The notes: generated by a model from the sequence alone, not told the origin. A stretch of DNA of 64,000 bases from Pseudomonadota bacterium (GCA_018242445.1 JAFEBW010000023.1:28783-92782), one strand, 5' to 3'. Positions 11,469 to 21,276 are shown, counted from the stretch's first letter. Numbers and translations: made by a program.

Positions 11469-13646
11469 ATGGTCGTAACGCCCCGCATGGCCAGCCCCGG
11501 CACACAACCCGATGCCACGGCCACCGGCGCAGCCGCGCCGCCGCCGAAAGTTCCCGGCTATCGCATCCAGAAGCGCCTGGGCGAAGGCGGCATGGCGGCC
11601 GTGTATCTGGCGACCCAGGAATCGCTGGATCGCCCGGTGGCGATCAAGGTCATGGAAGCCGGCGGCTTGCAGGATGAAGTGAGCAAGCAGCGTTTCGAGA
11701 ACGAAGCGCGCACCATCGCGCAGATCAGCCACCCGTGCATCGTCGCCATCTACGAGGTGGGCCGCACCGGCGACGGGCGCATGTATTACATCATGCCCTA
11801 CCTCGGCAATGGCGACCTCGCGCAGCGCGACCTGCGCAACGACGAGGCAGGCATCGTGCGCATCCTGCGCGCGCTGTTGTCGGCACTGGAATACGCGCAC
11901 CAGCGCGGCATCGTGCACCGCGACGTGAAGGCCGCGAACGTGTTGTTCGACGTCGCCGATCGCCCGCTGCTCACCGACTTCGGCATCGCCTTGAGCCGTC
12001 GCGACACCAGCCGCATCACCACCGCCGGGCTGGCGGTCGGCAGCTCGGGGTACATGGCCCCCGAACAGGCGCGCGGCGACGTGGTCGATGGCCGCGCGGA
12101 TCTGTACAGCGTCGGCGTGCTGACCTACGAATTGCTGACCGGGCACCTGCCCTACCAGGCGCCCGATGCGCTGGCGCTGGCGCTGATGCACGCGCAGAAC
12201 CCCGTCCCCAGCCTGCCGACCCACCAACGCCACTGGCAATTCTTCATCGACAAGGCGATGGCCAAGGACCCGGCGCAGCGCTTCCAGACCGCACGGCAGA
12301 TGCTCGAAGCCACCGACCGCATCGAACGCCGTTCGCGGCAGCGTTTCGGTTCCAGCCTGCTCGGCAGCGACGGCACATCCGCCGCGGGGGCATGGTGGAA
12401 GCACCCGTCGGCGCGCGCAGGCATCGGCATCGTGCTCGCCGTCGGCGTATTTTTCGCCGTGCACCAGCACCTGCCGTGGTCGAAGCCCTCCGCCGATGCG
12501 GAGGATGCCACCGACCAGCCCGGGCATGCGCCGCGTCCAGCGCATGCCGCGATTCACCCATCGGCGATGCCGTCCACCCGCAGCCTGCCGACGCCGGCAT
12601 CTTCCGCGCCAGCGGGCAGCCCTGCGCCGGCTTTCGCAGCAGCAAGCCCCGCATCCAGTGCGCCGCCCTCCGCCGTCGCCGCATCCGGCAGCATCACCCC
12701 CGACACCGCCGTGTACTCCGCCGCCCGCGAAGCCCTCAAACGCGGCGATCTCACCGCACCGGCGGATGGCAATGCGGTCGATCTGGCCCGCATGGCATGG
12801 AAGCTGTCGCCGGAAAGCGAACCGGCCCGCGCGCTGGCCGCCGACACGCTCAAGGCGCTGGCCAATCGCGAGGCGCAGTCGATCGTGGAACACCACGACC
12901 CGCGCGTGCTCGACGACCGCCTGAAATCCCTGCAACTGGCAGACGGCACCATCGGCCGCGATGCGCCCGTCTGGCGAGAAATACGCGCCATCCTCGGCGG
13001 CGCGATCGACCGGCGCGTGCAGGCCGAGTCCTCGATCGACGACAAGAACGCGCTGCGCCGCACCGAGGCGCTGGCCCGGCAGATCGACCTCGCCGATGTG
13101 TACAAACGCTCGGTCACGCTGGCCGCCAATCAAGCCGAAGCCGCCAAGGCAACCGCCAACCTCGACGCGCAGGTCGCCGCCCTCGGCCCGGCATGGGTCG
13201 TCCTGCCGCGCGCCACGCCCAAGGCACCCGTGGCGGCGCTCGCGCGCGCGCAGGTGACGCGGCACGAGTACGCCGATTTCGTCAATGCCACACGCCGGCC
13301 CGCCGCGGCCTGCAGCGGCCCGCGCCCGGCCCCCGCCGACGGACGCAAGACCTGGTCGGATCCGGGCTTCGTCGTCACCAGCGGACAAGCGGTGGTGTGC
13401 GTCAGCTGGAACGACGCCAACGCCTACACCCAATGGCTGGGCGCCCAGAAAGGCCAGCATTACCGGCTCGCAACGGCGGCGGACTGGAAAGCCGCGAAAG
13501 CGCAGGGCAACCTCAATCCCGCGCACGCCGAATGGCTGCTCGACCGCAGCGTGGCCGGGCGCGGTGCGGGCGCGCTCGATGGCGCGCAGGGGTTCGACGA
13601 CGTCGGCTTCCGCGTCGTCCGCGTGTTCGACCCGCCGCGTCGCTGA
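11469..13646 (+). CDS. Membrane Ser/Thr protein kinase with FGE-like C-terminus (paralogue 2)
   Basis: A 725-aa paralogue of the preceding kinase with the same order: kinase domain (K60, HRD 150-152, DFG 170-172), one membrane helix (about 315-335), Ala/Pro/Ser-rich linker, helical repeat region, and a shortened FGE-like tail (VVCVSWNDANAYTQWLGAQ, RLATAADW). The tail lacks the GNVSSW-type segment of paralogue 1, so the domain is more eroded. Start at 11469 is the first in-frame ATG; 11487 is an alternative, and neither has a clear ribosome site. The stop lies 1 nt before the DUF502 gene. The pair looks like a tandem duplication that has begun to diverge in ligand-binding parts. Confidence 0.88.
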   Translation: MVVTPRMASPGTQPDATATGAAAPPPKVPGYRIQKRLGEGGMAAVYLATQESLDRPVAIKVMEAGGLQDEVSKQRFENEARTIAQISHPCIVAIYEVGRTGDGRMYYIMPYLGNGDLAQRDLRNDEAGIVRILRALLSALEYAHQRGIVHRDVKAANVLFDVADRPLLTDFGIALSRRDTSRITTAGLAVGSSGYMAPEQARGDVVDGRADLYSVGVLTYELLTGHLPYQAPDALALALMHAQNPVPSLPTHQRHWQFFIDKAMAKDPAQRFQTARQMLEATDRIERRSRQRFGSSLLGSDGTSAAGAWWKHPSARAGIGIVLAVGVFFAVHQHLPWSKPSADAEDATDQPGHAPRPAHAAIHPSAMPSTRSLPTPASSAPAGSPAPAFAAASPASSAPPSAVAASGSITPDTAVYSAAREALKRGDLTAPADGNAVDLARMAWKLSPESEPARALAADTLKALANREAQSIVEHHDPRVLDDRLKSLQLADGTIGRDAPVWREIRAILGGAIDRRVQAESSIDDKNALRRTEALARQIDLADVYKRSVTLAANQAEAAKATANLDAQVAALGPAWVVLPRATPKAPVAALARAQVTRHEYADFVNATRRPAAACSGPRPAPADGRKTWSDPGFVVTSGQAVVCVSWNDANAYTQWLGAQKGQHYRLATAADWKAAKAQGNLNPAHAEWLLDRSVAGRGAGALDGAQGFDDVGFRVVRVFDPPRR

Positions 13647-13647
13647 C

Positions 13648-14346
13648 ATGGCCCCAGCAGGTTCGAACCGCGACGAAGGCAGCGCATCCGGCACCACGCT
13701 CGCGACGGTGCGCAGCCTGTTCGTCACCGGCCTGCTCACCTTGCTGCCACTGTGGCTGACCTGGGTGGTGTTCAAGTTCGTGTTCGGGATGCTCTCGGAC
13801 GCGAGCCGGCCCTTGATCGGCCCGTTGCTCGACAACCTCGCCCACGCAGCGCCGAACCTGTCCTGGCTGGGCGATCCCTGGGCGCTGACCGCGGTGGGCG
13901 TGGTCGCGACCGTGCTGCTGATCCTTGCCGCCGGACTGCTCGCCCAGCGCGTGGCCGGGCAACGCCTGCTGGCGTGGTTCGAAGCCGCGATCCGGCGCAT
14001 CCCGCTGGCGAAGACGGTGTACGGCAGCTCGCGGCAACTGCTGGACATGATGTCCTCGCCATCGGGCGATGGTCAGCGCGTGGTGCTGGTGGCCTTCCCG
14101 CACCCGGGCACGCGTGCGGTGGGCTTCGTCACCCGCACCCTGCGCGAGGACGGCTCCAGCCGTCAGCTCGCCTCGGTGTTCGTGCCGACCACGCCCAACC
14201 CGACCGGCGGCTACCTGCTGGTGGTGCCGGTGGAAGAATTGATCGCCACCGACTGGACGGTGGATCAGGCGATGACCTTCATCATCTCCGGCGGCGCGGT
14301 GACGCCTCCGTCGATGCCGGGATGCGACGTGAAGCGGGATTCGTGA
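13648..14346 (+). CDS. DUF502 family membrane protein
   Basis: A 232-aa protein of the DUF502 family, with two membrane helices (about 24-46 and 82-104) and the family segments TGLLTLLPLWLTWVV, IPLAKTVYGSSRQLL and VFVPTTPNPTGG. Function is not known. It starts 1 nt after the second kinase gene, so the two are almost certainly co-transcribed and may act together. Confidence 0.85.
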   Translation: MAPAGSNRDEGSASGTTLATVRSLFVTGLLTLLPLWLTWVVFKFVFGMLSDASRPLIGPLLDNLAHAAPNLSWLGDPWALTAVGVVATVLLILAAGLLAQRVAGQRLLAWFEAAIRRIPLAKTVYGSSRQLLDMMSSPSGDGQRVVLVAFPHPGTRAVGFVTRTLREDGSSRQLASVFVPTTPNPTGGYLLVVPVEELIATDWTVDQAMTFIISGGAVTPPSMPGCDVKRDS

Positions 14347-14440
14347 AGCGGAAAGCGGGGAGCGATCGGGAAGAAGATGCAGGGGTAGTGGGCGGCACAT
14401 GTGCGGATGCATGTTGGGTTGCTGGGGAGCCCGATGTGGT

Positions 14441-14556
14441 CTCCTCCCCTTGCGCGCAGCGCAGGGGGAGGTTGGGAGGGGTGCTTCGTCGACGTGAAAT
14501 CGAACGCAAGAGCACCCCTCCCCAACCCTCCCCTGTGCTGCGCACAAGGGAGGGAG
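14441..14556. repeat. Large imperfect palindrome of GC-rich hairpins
   Basis: This sits in the 393-nt gap between the DUF502 and DUF885 genes. The left arm (14441-14485) and right arm (14511-14555) are inverted relative to each other, and each contains its own small hairpin (for example CCCCTTGCGCGCAGCGCAGG). The sequence belongs to the family of intergenic palindromes found also near 21321, 25701, 31127 and 52806. The rest of the gap shows nothing I recognise. Confidence 0.7.
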
Positions 14557-14739
14557 TTGGTGCAGTCCTCCAATGCCACCGTATGTGCTTCGCTGCCGTA
14601 CCCCGTACCCCGTACCCCATTCCCCCACTTCCCGCTTCCCGCTCCCTACCCTCCCGGCATGACCTTCGGCCCGTGCGGCCAATGCGGCGAGCGCGCACGA
14701 TGGCCGTCACTGCCGCCACGACGCAACCTGAGGACAACC

Positions 14740-16587
14740 ATGCACCGTTCCGCCCTCGCCTTTGCCATCGCCGTCACGCTGATGGCTGCGACGCCCGTTT
14801 TCGCCAGCGGTGCCGCAACCATTGCCGCATCGCCCTCCGCTGATGCATCGGCCGCCACCACGCCATCCGTCGCCGCCGCAGCAGCCGCGAAGGCCGCGCG
14901 ACTCGACAAGCTGTACGCGGATTTCTGGGAGGCCTCGCTCAAGCTCAATCCGCTGCAAGCCACCTTCATCGGCGACCCGCGCTACAACGACCAGATGCCG
15001 AATTTCCTGTCGAAGGATTACATCGACCAGACCAACCGCTTCAACGAGCAGTGGTTAGCCAAGGCCAAGGCGATCGGTTCCGCCGGCTTGAGCGGGCAGG
15101 CGCTGCTGTCCTACCAGATTTTCATCGAGCAGCAGCAGGATGCGGTGGACGGCGAGCGCTTCCACAACGAGTTGCTGCCGATCGACCAGTTCAACAACAT
15201 GGCCCTGATGGCCGTGCAGCTCGGCTCGGGCACCAATGCGCAGCCGTTCCAGACGGTGAAGGATTACGACGACTGGCTGGCGCGCGCGTCGAAGATCCCG
15301 GCGATCTTCGACACCGCCATCGCCAACATGCGCGAAGGCGTCAAGGAAGGCATCGTGCAGCCGAAGGTGCTGATGGTGAAGGTGATCCCGCAGCTCGACG
15401 CGGTGATCAAGGGCAAGCCCGAGGCCACCGAGTTCTGGGATCCGATCAAGAACATGCCGAAGGACTTCAGCGCGGCCGACAAGGCGCGCCTGACCGCGGC
15501 CTACCGGCATCTGATCGCCGACCAGTTGATGCCGTCCTTCCACCGCCTGCGCGACTACATCGCCAACGATTACATGCAGCACACGCGCAGCAGTGTCGGC
15601 ATGAGCGCCCTGCCCGACGGCAAGGCGTGGTACGCCTACGACGTGCGCACGCAAACCACCACCGACGAGACGCCCGAGCAGATCCACGCGATCGGCCTGA
15701 GCGAGGTGGCGCGCATCAAGAAGGAAATGGACGCGCTGCGCGTGCAGGTCGGCTACAAGGGCGATCTCAAGTCCTTCTTCCATTACCTGCAGACCGATCC
15801 GCGCTTCACCTTCAAGAGCGAGAAGGCGCTGCTGGACGGTTACAACAGTGTGTACGCGAAGGTGATGAAAGGCGTGCCGCGCGATTTCTCGATCCTGCCC
15901 AAGGCGAAGTTCGAGATCCGCCCGGTCGAGGCCTACCGCGCCAAGTCCGCCGCTGGCGGCCAGTACCAGCCGCCCAGCATGGACGGCAGCCGGCCCGGCA
16001 TCTTCTACGTCAACACCTACGACCTGCCCTCGCGCAAGACCTGGGACATGGAGGATCTGTTCCTGCACGAGGCGATCCCCGGCCATCACTTCCAGATATC
16101 GATCCAGCAGGAGCAGACCGGGCTGCCGATGTTCCGCCGTTTCGGCGGCTTCAACGCCTACGTCGAAGGCTATGCGCTGTATTGCGAAACGATCGGCTAC
16201 GAGCTGGGCATGTACACCGACCCCTACCAGAAGTTCGGGCAGTTGCAGGCCGAGCAGTTCCGCGCGATGCGGCTGGTGGTGGATACCGGCATCCACGCGC
16301 TGGGCTGGTCGCGCGAGAAGGCGATCGCCTACATGCTCGACAACTCGGCGATGAGCCCGGTGGACATCGAGGCCGAGGTGGAACGCTACATCGCCATGCC
16401 GGCGCAGGCGCTGGCCTACAAGACCGGGCAGATGAAGATCAGCGAGCTGCGCGCGAAAGCCGCCAAAGCGCTGGGCCCGAAGTTCGACGTGCGCGCCTTC
16501 CACACGCAATTGCTGGAAGACGGCTCGCTGCCGCTGGCGGTGCTGGAGAAAAAAATGGATAACTGGATTGCTTCGCAGCAGCACTGA
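14740..16587 (+). CDS. Secreted DUF885 family zinc peptidase
   Basis: A 615-aa exported protein: signal peptide (first 23 residues ending VFAS), Ala-rich spacer, then the DUF885 domain. The conserved zinc motif HEAIPGHH (443-450) is intact, and the partner region (NAYVEGYALYCETIG) supplies the downstream glutamate. DUF885 proteins are predicted metallopeptidases acting in the periplasm. The start at 14740 follows a GAGGA ribosome site; a longer reading from 14401 would run through the palindromic repeat. It is the first of four predicted exported M13 or DUF885 proteins within 21 kb. Confidence 0.88.
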   Translation: MHRSALAFAIAVTLMAATPVFASGAATIAASPSADASAATTPSVAAAAAAKAARLDKLYADFWEASLKLNPLQATFIGDPRYNDQMPNFLSKDYIDQTNRFNEQWLAKAKAIGSAGLSGQALLSYQIFIEQQQDAVDGERFHNELLPIDQFNNMALMAVQLGSGTNAQPFQTVKDYDDWLARASKIPAIFDTAIANMREGVKEGIVQPKVLMVKVIPQLDAVIKGKPEATEFWDPIKNMPKDFSAADKARLTAAYRHLIADQLMPSFHRLRDYIANDYMQHTRSSVGMSALPDGKAWYAYDVRTQTTTDETPEQIHAIGLSEVARIKKEMDALRVQVGYKGDLKSFFHYLQTDPRFTFKSEKALLDGYNSVYAKVMKGVPRDFSILPKAKFEIRPVEAYRAKSAAGGQYQPPSMDGSRPGIFYVNTYDLPSRKTWDMEDLFLHEAIPGHHFQISIQQEQTGLPMFRRFGGFNAYVEGYALYCETIGYELGMYTDPYQKFGQLQAEQFRAMRLVVDTGIHALGWSREKAIAYMLDNSAMSPVDIEAEVERYIAMPAQALAYKTGQMKISELRAKAAKALGPKFDVRAFHTQLLEDGSLPLAVLEKKMDNWIASQQH

Positions 16588-16719
16588 GGTGTTTTCATCC
16601 AGCGGCCACTCCCCCACGTCGGCGGCTCATGCAGGATGTGGTTGCATTGCGCGCAATCCATCCTGTGATGTTCACATCCGGATCGAGGCATCGCGATCTG
16701 CGATGCAATTCCCTCATCC

Positions 16720-16752
16720 GCCCTGCGGGCACCTTCCCCCGGAGGGGGAAGG
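16720..16752. terminator. Twin hairpins between convergent genes, probable terminator
   Basis: GCCC-TGC-GGGC (16720-16730) is followed by a 9-bp stem CCTTCCCCC/GGGGGAAGG (16732-16740 with 16744-16752, loop GGA). They sit between the convergent DUF885 and transporter genes. No U-run is present on either strand, so this may be an extragenic palindrome that also serves as a stop. Confidence 0.45.
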
Positions 16753-16761
16753 AAAACGCGA

Positions 16762-17550
16762 CTAACGATACGTCCGCACCTCGCCCTCGTCGCGCAGGCT
16801 GAAGGGGTTGAAGTTCGTCGTGGTGTCGAAGGTGTCGGCATTCTCGCGGCGCTTGAGGAAGCCCACCACCGCGTAGGTCACCGGCGTGAGCACGACCTCC
16901 ACGAGCACCTTCATCGTCCAGTTGAACACGATCACCTTGACGATGGTCTGGCTTTCCCAGATGCCCGCAAACGCGATGGGATAGAACGTCAAACTGTCCA
17001 CGCCCTCGCCGAACACGGTGGAGCCGATCGTGCGCGTCCACAGCCAGCGCCCGGCCGTCCACAGCTTCATCTTCGCCATCACCCAAGCGTTGACGAAATC
17101 GCCGATCCAGAACCCGATCAACGACGCCAGCGCGATCCGCCAGGTCGCGCCGAACACCGTCACCAGCGCCGGTTGCAGCACCGCGTTGAACGGCTCGCTC
17201 GGCGCCGACGGCATGCGGATGATGAGCTGCGACATGGCGCTCGCGAACGCCAGTGCGCCGAACCCTGCCCACGTCGCGCGGCGCGCGCGCGCGTAGCCGT
17301 ACACCTCGGTCAGCACGTCATCGAAGATGTAGCTGATCGGGAAGAACAGGTTGCCGGTGCCGAACACCAGGCCGCCGACCAAAGGCCAGCTCGCGGGCAG
17401 GACGGAGGTCTTCGCCGGGCCGATCAGGTTCGCGCACAGCAGCACGCCGACCATGCCGCCGACCAGCAGGTCGTAGTAGCGGAAGCCGGCGCGGGCGGTC
17501 GCCGCATCGCCGGGCCGATTCAAGGGGCTGACGCCGCTTGGCTCAGACAT
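16762..17550 (-). CDS. yhhQ: Queuosine precursor transporter (YhhQ family)
   Basis: A 262-aa inner-membrane protein of the QPTR/DUF165 family, which imports preQ0/preQ1 for the modified tRNA base queuosine. Six hydrophobic helices are visible, with family segments NLIGPAKT, GNLFFPISYIFDDVLTEVYG and FWIGDFVNAWVMAKMK. The ATG at 17550 lies inside the end of the upstream nuclease gene (8-bp overlap), so translation is probably coupled. Confidence 0.9.
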   Translation of the reverse strand: MSEPSGVSPLNRPGDAATARAGFRYYDLLVGGMVGVLLCANLIGPAKTSVLPASWPLVGGLVFGTGNLFFPISYIFDDVLTEVYGYARARRATWAGFGALAFASAMSQLIIRMPSAPSEPFNAVLQPALVTVFGATWRIALASLIGFWIGDFVNAWVMAKMKLWTAGRWLWTRTIGSTVFGEGVDSLTFYPIAFAGIWESQTIVKVIVFNWTMKVLVEVVLTPVTYAVVGFLKRRENADTFDTTTNFNPFSLRDEGEVRTYR

Positions 17551-18910
17551 CCAGCGTCATACCCGGCTGCGACAGCGTGACCTTGATGCCGAACTGCTTC
17601 TCCAGTTTCCCGTCGAGGGTTTCGCGCGCGGGATTCTCGCCGTGCACCAACGCCACCGGCGGATGGTTCGGGCTGGCCTTGTACCAGTCGAGCAGGGCTT
17701 GCTGGTCGGCGTGCGCCGACAGGCCGCCGACGGTGTGGATCTGCGCGTGCACGCGCAACTCCTGGCCGAACATGCGCACGTGCTTGAGCCCGTTCACCAG
17801 CAAGCGCCCGAGGGTGCCGTCGGCCTGGTAGCCGACGAAGATCACGTGCGACTTCGGATTGCCCAGGTTGTTGGCGAGGTGGTGGCGCACGCGCCCGCCG
17901 TTGGCCATGCCCGAGCCGGCGATGATGATCGAGCCGCCGTGGATCTGGTTGATGGCCTTGCTGTCGTCGGCATCGGCGGTGACGTGCAGGTTCGGCATCT
18001 CGAACGGCTTGATCCGGCCCGCCCACACCTTCACCGCGTCGGCGTCGAACAGGTCCTCGTGGCGCTCGTACACCGTCATCACCCTGGCCGCCATCGGGCT
18101 GTCGAGGAAGATCTTCCAGCGCGCCATGTTCCAGTCGTCGTAGTGCTGCGCGAACCAGTACAGCAGTTCCTGGCTGCGCCCGACCGCGAACGCGGGGATG
18201 ACGACGTTGCCGCCATCCTTCGCGGCCTTGGCGAAGATCTCGCCCAGCTCGGCCACCGTGGCGGCGCGATCCTTGTGGTTGCGGTCGCCGTAGGTGGATT
18301 CCATCAAGATCAGGTCGGCGCGCGGCGGGTCGGCGGGGTCGCGCAGGATCGGCGTGTTCTTCATGCCCACGTCGCCGGTGAACAGCAGGGTCTTGCCGTC
18401 GGCCGTCACCTCGACCAGCGCCGAGCCGAGGATATGCCCGGCCTCGTGCAGGGTGACGGTGATGCCGGGAAGGATCTCGGTTGGCGTTTCGTAGCGGAGC
18501 GGATGCAGCAGCTTCTGCGCGGCCCCGACATCGGCCTCGTCGTACAGCGGCTCGATCTCGTCGTGCCCGTGGCGCGCCGCCAGCTCGGCATTGTGTTCGG
18601 CCAGATGCGCCGAATCCATCAGCATGATCGGCAGCAGGTCGCAGGTCGCGGCCTGTCCGAAGATCGGCCCGGTGAACCCGCGTTTGACCAGCAGCGGCAC
18701 GCGCCCGATGTGGTCGATGTGCGCATGGCTGAGCACCAGCGCGTCGATGCCGGAAGCATCGAAGGGGAAAGGCTTGGCGTTGATCGCGTCGGAGTCCTTG
18801 CCGCCCTGCACCATCCCGCAATCGAGCAGGACGCGCTTGCCGGCCGCTTCCAGCAAATGGCAGGAACCGGTGACCACGCCGCCTGCGGCGCCGATGAAGG
18901 TGATGCGCAT
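17543..18910 (-). CDS. Metallo-beta-lactamase/beta-CASP RNA nuclease
   Basis: A 455-aa hydrolase with the metal motif HAHIDH (62-67), further metal residues in HEAGHILGSALVEV and FTGDVGMKN, the beta-CASP domain, and the RNA-metabolising signature near the C-terminus (GYQADGTLGRLL then GGLSAHAD). Such proteins (CPSF73/YsgA-like, distinct from RNase J) cleave or trim RNA in the cytoplasm. The start at 18910 is favoured because GAGG lies 7 nt upstream; an in-frame ATG at 18916 is too close to it. The gene overlaps the queuosine precursor transporter, an intriguing link between RNA processing and tRNA modification. Confidence 0.88.
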   Translation of the reverse strand: MRITFIGAAGGVVTGSCHLLEAAGKRVLLDCGMVQGGKDSDAINAKPFPFDASGIDALVLSHAHIDHIGRVPLLVKRGFTGPIFGQAATCDLLPIMLMDSAHLAEHNAELAARHGHDEIEPLYDEADVGAAQKLLHPLRYETPTEILPGITVTLHEAGHILGSALVEVTADGKTLLFTGDVGMKNTPILRDPADPPRADLILMESTYGDRNHKDRAATVAELGEIFAKAAKDGGNVVIPAFAVGRSQELLYWFAQHYDDWNMARWKIFLDSPMAARVMTVYERHEDLFDADAVKVWAGRIKPFEMPNLHVTADADDSKAINQIHGGSIIIAGSGMANGGRVRHHLANNLGNPKSHVIFVGYQADGTLGRLLVNGLKHVRMFGQELRVHAQIHTVGGLSAHADQQALLDWYKASPNHPPVALVHGENPARETLDGKLEKQFGIKVTLSQPGMTLDV

Positions 18911-19038
18911 GTACATGCCTCGCTTACGAAGAAGCTTCGAGTCTACTCCTTGCACCGTTGCGGAAGGCGGCGATGCGCTGGCAGGCCGCGCCCTGCCGCA
19001 GGCGCGCGCCCGATCCTCAGGCATGACCTTCGACACGG

Positions 19039-19065
19039 TTGCCCGACCGATGGGTGCCGGATAAT
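19039..19065 (+). promoter_or_regulatory. Candidate promoter of the first M13 peptidase gene
   Basis: TTGCCC and GATAAT are separated by 15 bp, about 95 bp before the start codon at 19160. The short spacer makes it weak. Confidence 0.25.
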
Positions 19066-19159
19066 GCGCGTTCGCGCGCGAGGGGCGCTGGCATCCGCCC
19101 TGCCAGCGACCGGCTTCGACAGCCATCGCGCATCCATCCACACGGGAGACACCCAGACC

Positions 19160-21214
19160 ATGCGCACCATTCGTCCGCTCGCCACCGCCATCGTCCTCGC
19201 CCTGGCGACCTCCGCCGCCGGTGCCGCCGACCTCGGCGCCGTCAGTCGCTTGCAAAGCTCCGACCTCGATCCGGCGATCAGCCCCTGCACCGACCTCAAC
19301 GGCTTCGTGAACACCAAGTGGCTGGCGTCCAACCAGATCCCCTCCGACCGCACCTCCTGGGGCAGCTTCGAGATGCTCGACCAGCGTTCGGAGAACGCTC
19401 AGCACGCGATCGTGGACGGCTTGACCGGCCACTACGCACCCGGCTCGATCCAGCAGATCGTCGGCGATTTTTATGCCAGCGGCATGGACACGAAGCGCAT
19501 CGACGGCACGCCCGACTCGGTGAAGCTCAAGCCCTACCTCGCGCCGATCGACGCCCTGCGCAGCCCTGAAGACATCGCCAACTACATCTATGCCAACTAC
19601 GCCAAGGGCGTGGTCGGCGTGTTCGGTTTCGGTGGCGAGGCGGACTTCAAGAACTCCTCGATGACGATCGGCTACGCCAGCGAAGGCGGCTACAACCTGC
19701 CCGAGCGCGCCTACTACCTCGAGGATCAATACAAGCCCATCCGCGAAGCCTACGTGGCGCACATCCAGAAAGTGCTGGAGCTGGGCGGCGTGCCGGCCGC
19801 CGCAGCAAAACAGCAGGCGGGCTGGGTGATGGATTTCGAAACCGAACTGGCCAAGGCGTCGCTGACGCCGATCGAAGCGCGCGACACCGCCAACCAGTAC
19901 AAGATGGTCACCATCGCGCAGGCCGATGCGATCACCCCGCATTTCTCGTGGCAGAAGTTCTTCGACGGCATCGGCGTGAAGGGCGTCACCCAGTTCTCCT
20001 CGGCCGAGCCGAAGTTCTTCGCGCAGTTCGACAAGATGCTCGCCACCGCGCCGATCGAGCAGTGGCAAGCCTACTTGCGCTACCAGGCCATCGACGGCGC
20101 TTCGCCATTCCTCGGCCAGGCGCTGGCGACCGAGCATTTCGATTTCTACAACAAGACCCTGCGCGGCCAGAAGGAACAGAAGGTGCGCTGGAAGCGCGTG
20201 CTGGGCACGGTCAACTTCAGCGTCGGCGAGGCGCTGGGCCAGCTCTACGTGCACGATTACTTCACTCCCGAGGCCAAGGCCGCGGCGGTGCAACTGGTCG
20301 ACAATCTGCGCAATGCGCTCAAGGCGCGCATCGCCAAGCTCGACTGGATGAGCGACGAAACGAAAAAGAAGGCGATGGAGAAGTGGTCCACCTTCATGCC
20401 CAAGATCGGCTACCCCGACAAGTGGCGCGACTGGACGGGCCTGAAGATCGACCGCGACGACTACCTCGGCAACGTGCTGGCCGCGCGCGAGTTCAACACG
20501 CGCTGGCAACTGGACAAGATCGGCCACCCGGTGGACCGTACCGAATGGGGCATGACCCCGCAGACGGTGAACGCCTACTACAACCCGTTGATGAACGAGA
20601 TCGTGTTCCCGGCGGCGATCCTGCAACCGCCGTTCTTCGACGCCAAGGCCGACCCGGCGCTCAACTACGGCGGCATCGGCGCGGTGATCGGCCACGAGAT
20701 GAGCCACGGCTACGACGACCAGGGCGCGCAGTTCGATGCGCAGGGCAATCAGAGCAACTGGTGGACGGATGCCGACAAGAAGGGCTTCCAGGAGCGCACC
20801 GCCAAGCTCGTGCAACAATTCGACGATTACGTCGCGTACAAGGACAAGGACGGCAAGCCGGTGCACGTGAAGGGCGCGCTCACGTTGGGCGAGAACATCG
20901 CCGATCTCGGCGGCATCAACATCGCCTACGACGCCCTGCAGGCCGCGCTGGCGAAGGATCCGAAGTACAAGCCGACCACGAAGGTGGACGGTTACACCGA
21001 GGATCAGCGCTTCTTCCTCAACTTCGGCAACATCTGGCGGCGCAAGTTCGAGCCGAAGGAACTGGCGGTGCGCGTGAACACCGATCCGCATGCTCCGGCG
21101 CAGTTTCGCGCCGACGGTGCGCCGTCGAACATGCCGGCCTTCGCGCAGGCGTTTTCGTGCAAGGCCGGCGATGCGATGGTGCGCCCGGCGGACAAGCGCG
21201 TGATCATCTGGTGA
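19160..21214 (+). CDS. Exported M13 (neprilysin-like) metallopeptidase, intact
   Basis: A 684-aa exported zinc endopeptidase. It has a signal peptide (ends AAGAAD, about residue 22), the long M13 N-terminal helical domain, and the catalytic domain with HEMSH (512-516) and GENIAD (Glu 578). The substrate-binding segment NAYYNPLMNEIVFPAAIL and C-terminal cysteine are present. Members hydrolyse oligopeptides in the periplasm. GGGAG lies 9 nt before the ATG. Paralogues are at 22444 (inactive) and 33413. Confidence 0.95.
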   Translation: MRTIRPLATAIVLALATSAAGAADLGAVSRLQSSDLDPAISPCTDLNGFVNTKWLASNQIPSDRTSWGSFEMLDQRSENAQHAIVDGLTGHYAPGSIQQIVGDFYASGMDTKRIDGTPDSVKLKPYLAPIDALRSPEDIANYIYANYAKGVVGVFGFGGEADFKNSSMTIGYASEGGYNLPERAYYLEDQYKPIREAYVAHIQKVLELGGVPAAAAKQQAGWVMDFETELAKASLTPIEARDTANQYKMVTIAQADAITPHFSWQKFFDGIGVKGVTQFSSAEPKFFAQFDKMLATAPIEQWQAYLRYQAIDGASPFLGQALATEHFDFYNKTLRGQKEQKVRWKRVLGTVNFSVGEALGQLYVHDYFTPEAKAAAVQLVDNLRNALKARIAKLDWMSDETKKKAMEKWSTFMPKIGYPDKWRDWTGLKIDRDDYLGNVLAAREFNTRWQLDKIGHPVDRTEWGMTPQTVNAYYNPLMNEIVFPAAILQPPFFDAKADPALNYGGIGAVIGHEMSHGYDDQGAQFDAQGNQSNWWTDADKKGFQERTAKLVQQFDDYVAYKDKDGKPVHVKGALTLGENIADLGGINIAYDALQAALAKDPKYKPTTKVDGYTEDQRFFLNFGNIWRRKFEPKELAVRVNTDPHAPAQFRADGAPSNMPAFAQAFSCKAGDAMVRPADKRVIIW

Positions 21215-21244
21215 CGCGAACGCGATCGTGCAAGCTGCAACGAC

Positions 21245-21276
21245 CGAAGGCCCCGTTCGCGGGGCCTTCGTTATTT
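21245..21276 (+). terminator. Rho-independent terminator after the M13 gene
   Basis: An 11-bp perfect stem CGAAGGCCCCG/CGGGGCCTTCG with a TTCG tetraloop (21245-21270) is followed by TTATTT. It lies 30 bp after the stop codon and is the clearest terminator in the window. Confidence 0.9.

Noticed and set aside
17642..19159. In-frame extension of the first M13 gene back to 17642
   Set aside because: The upstream part is antisense to the RNA nuclease gene; the signal peptide and ribosome site at 19160 define the real start.
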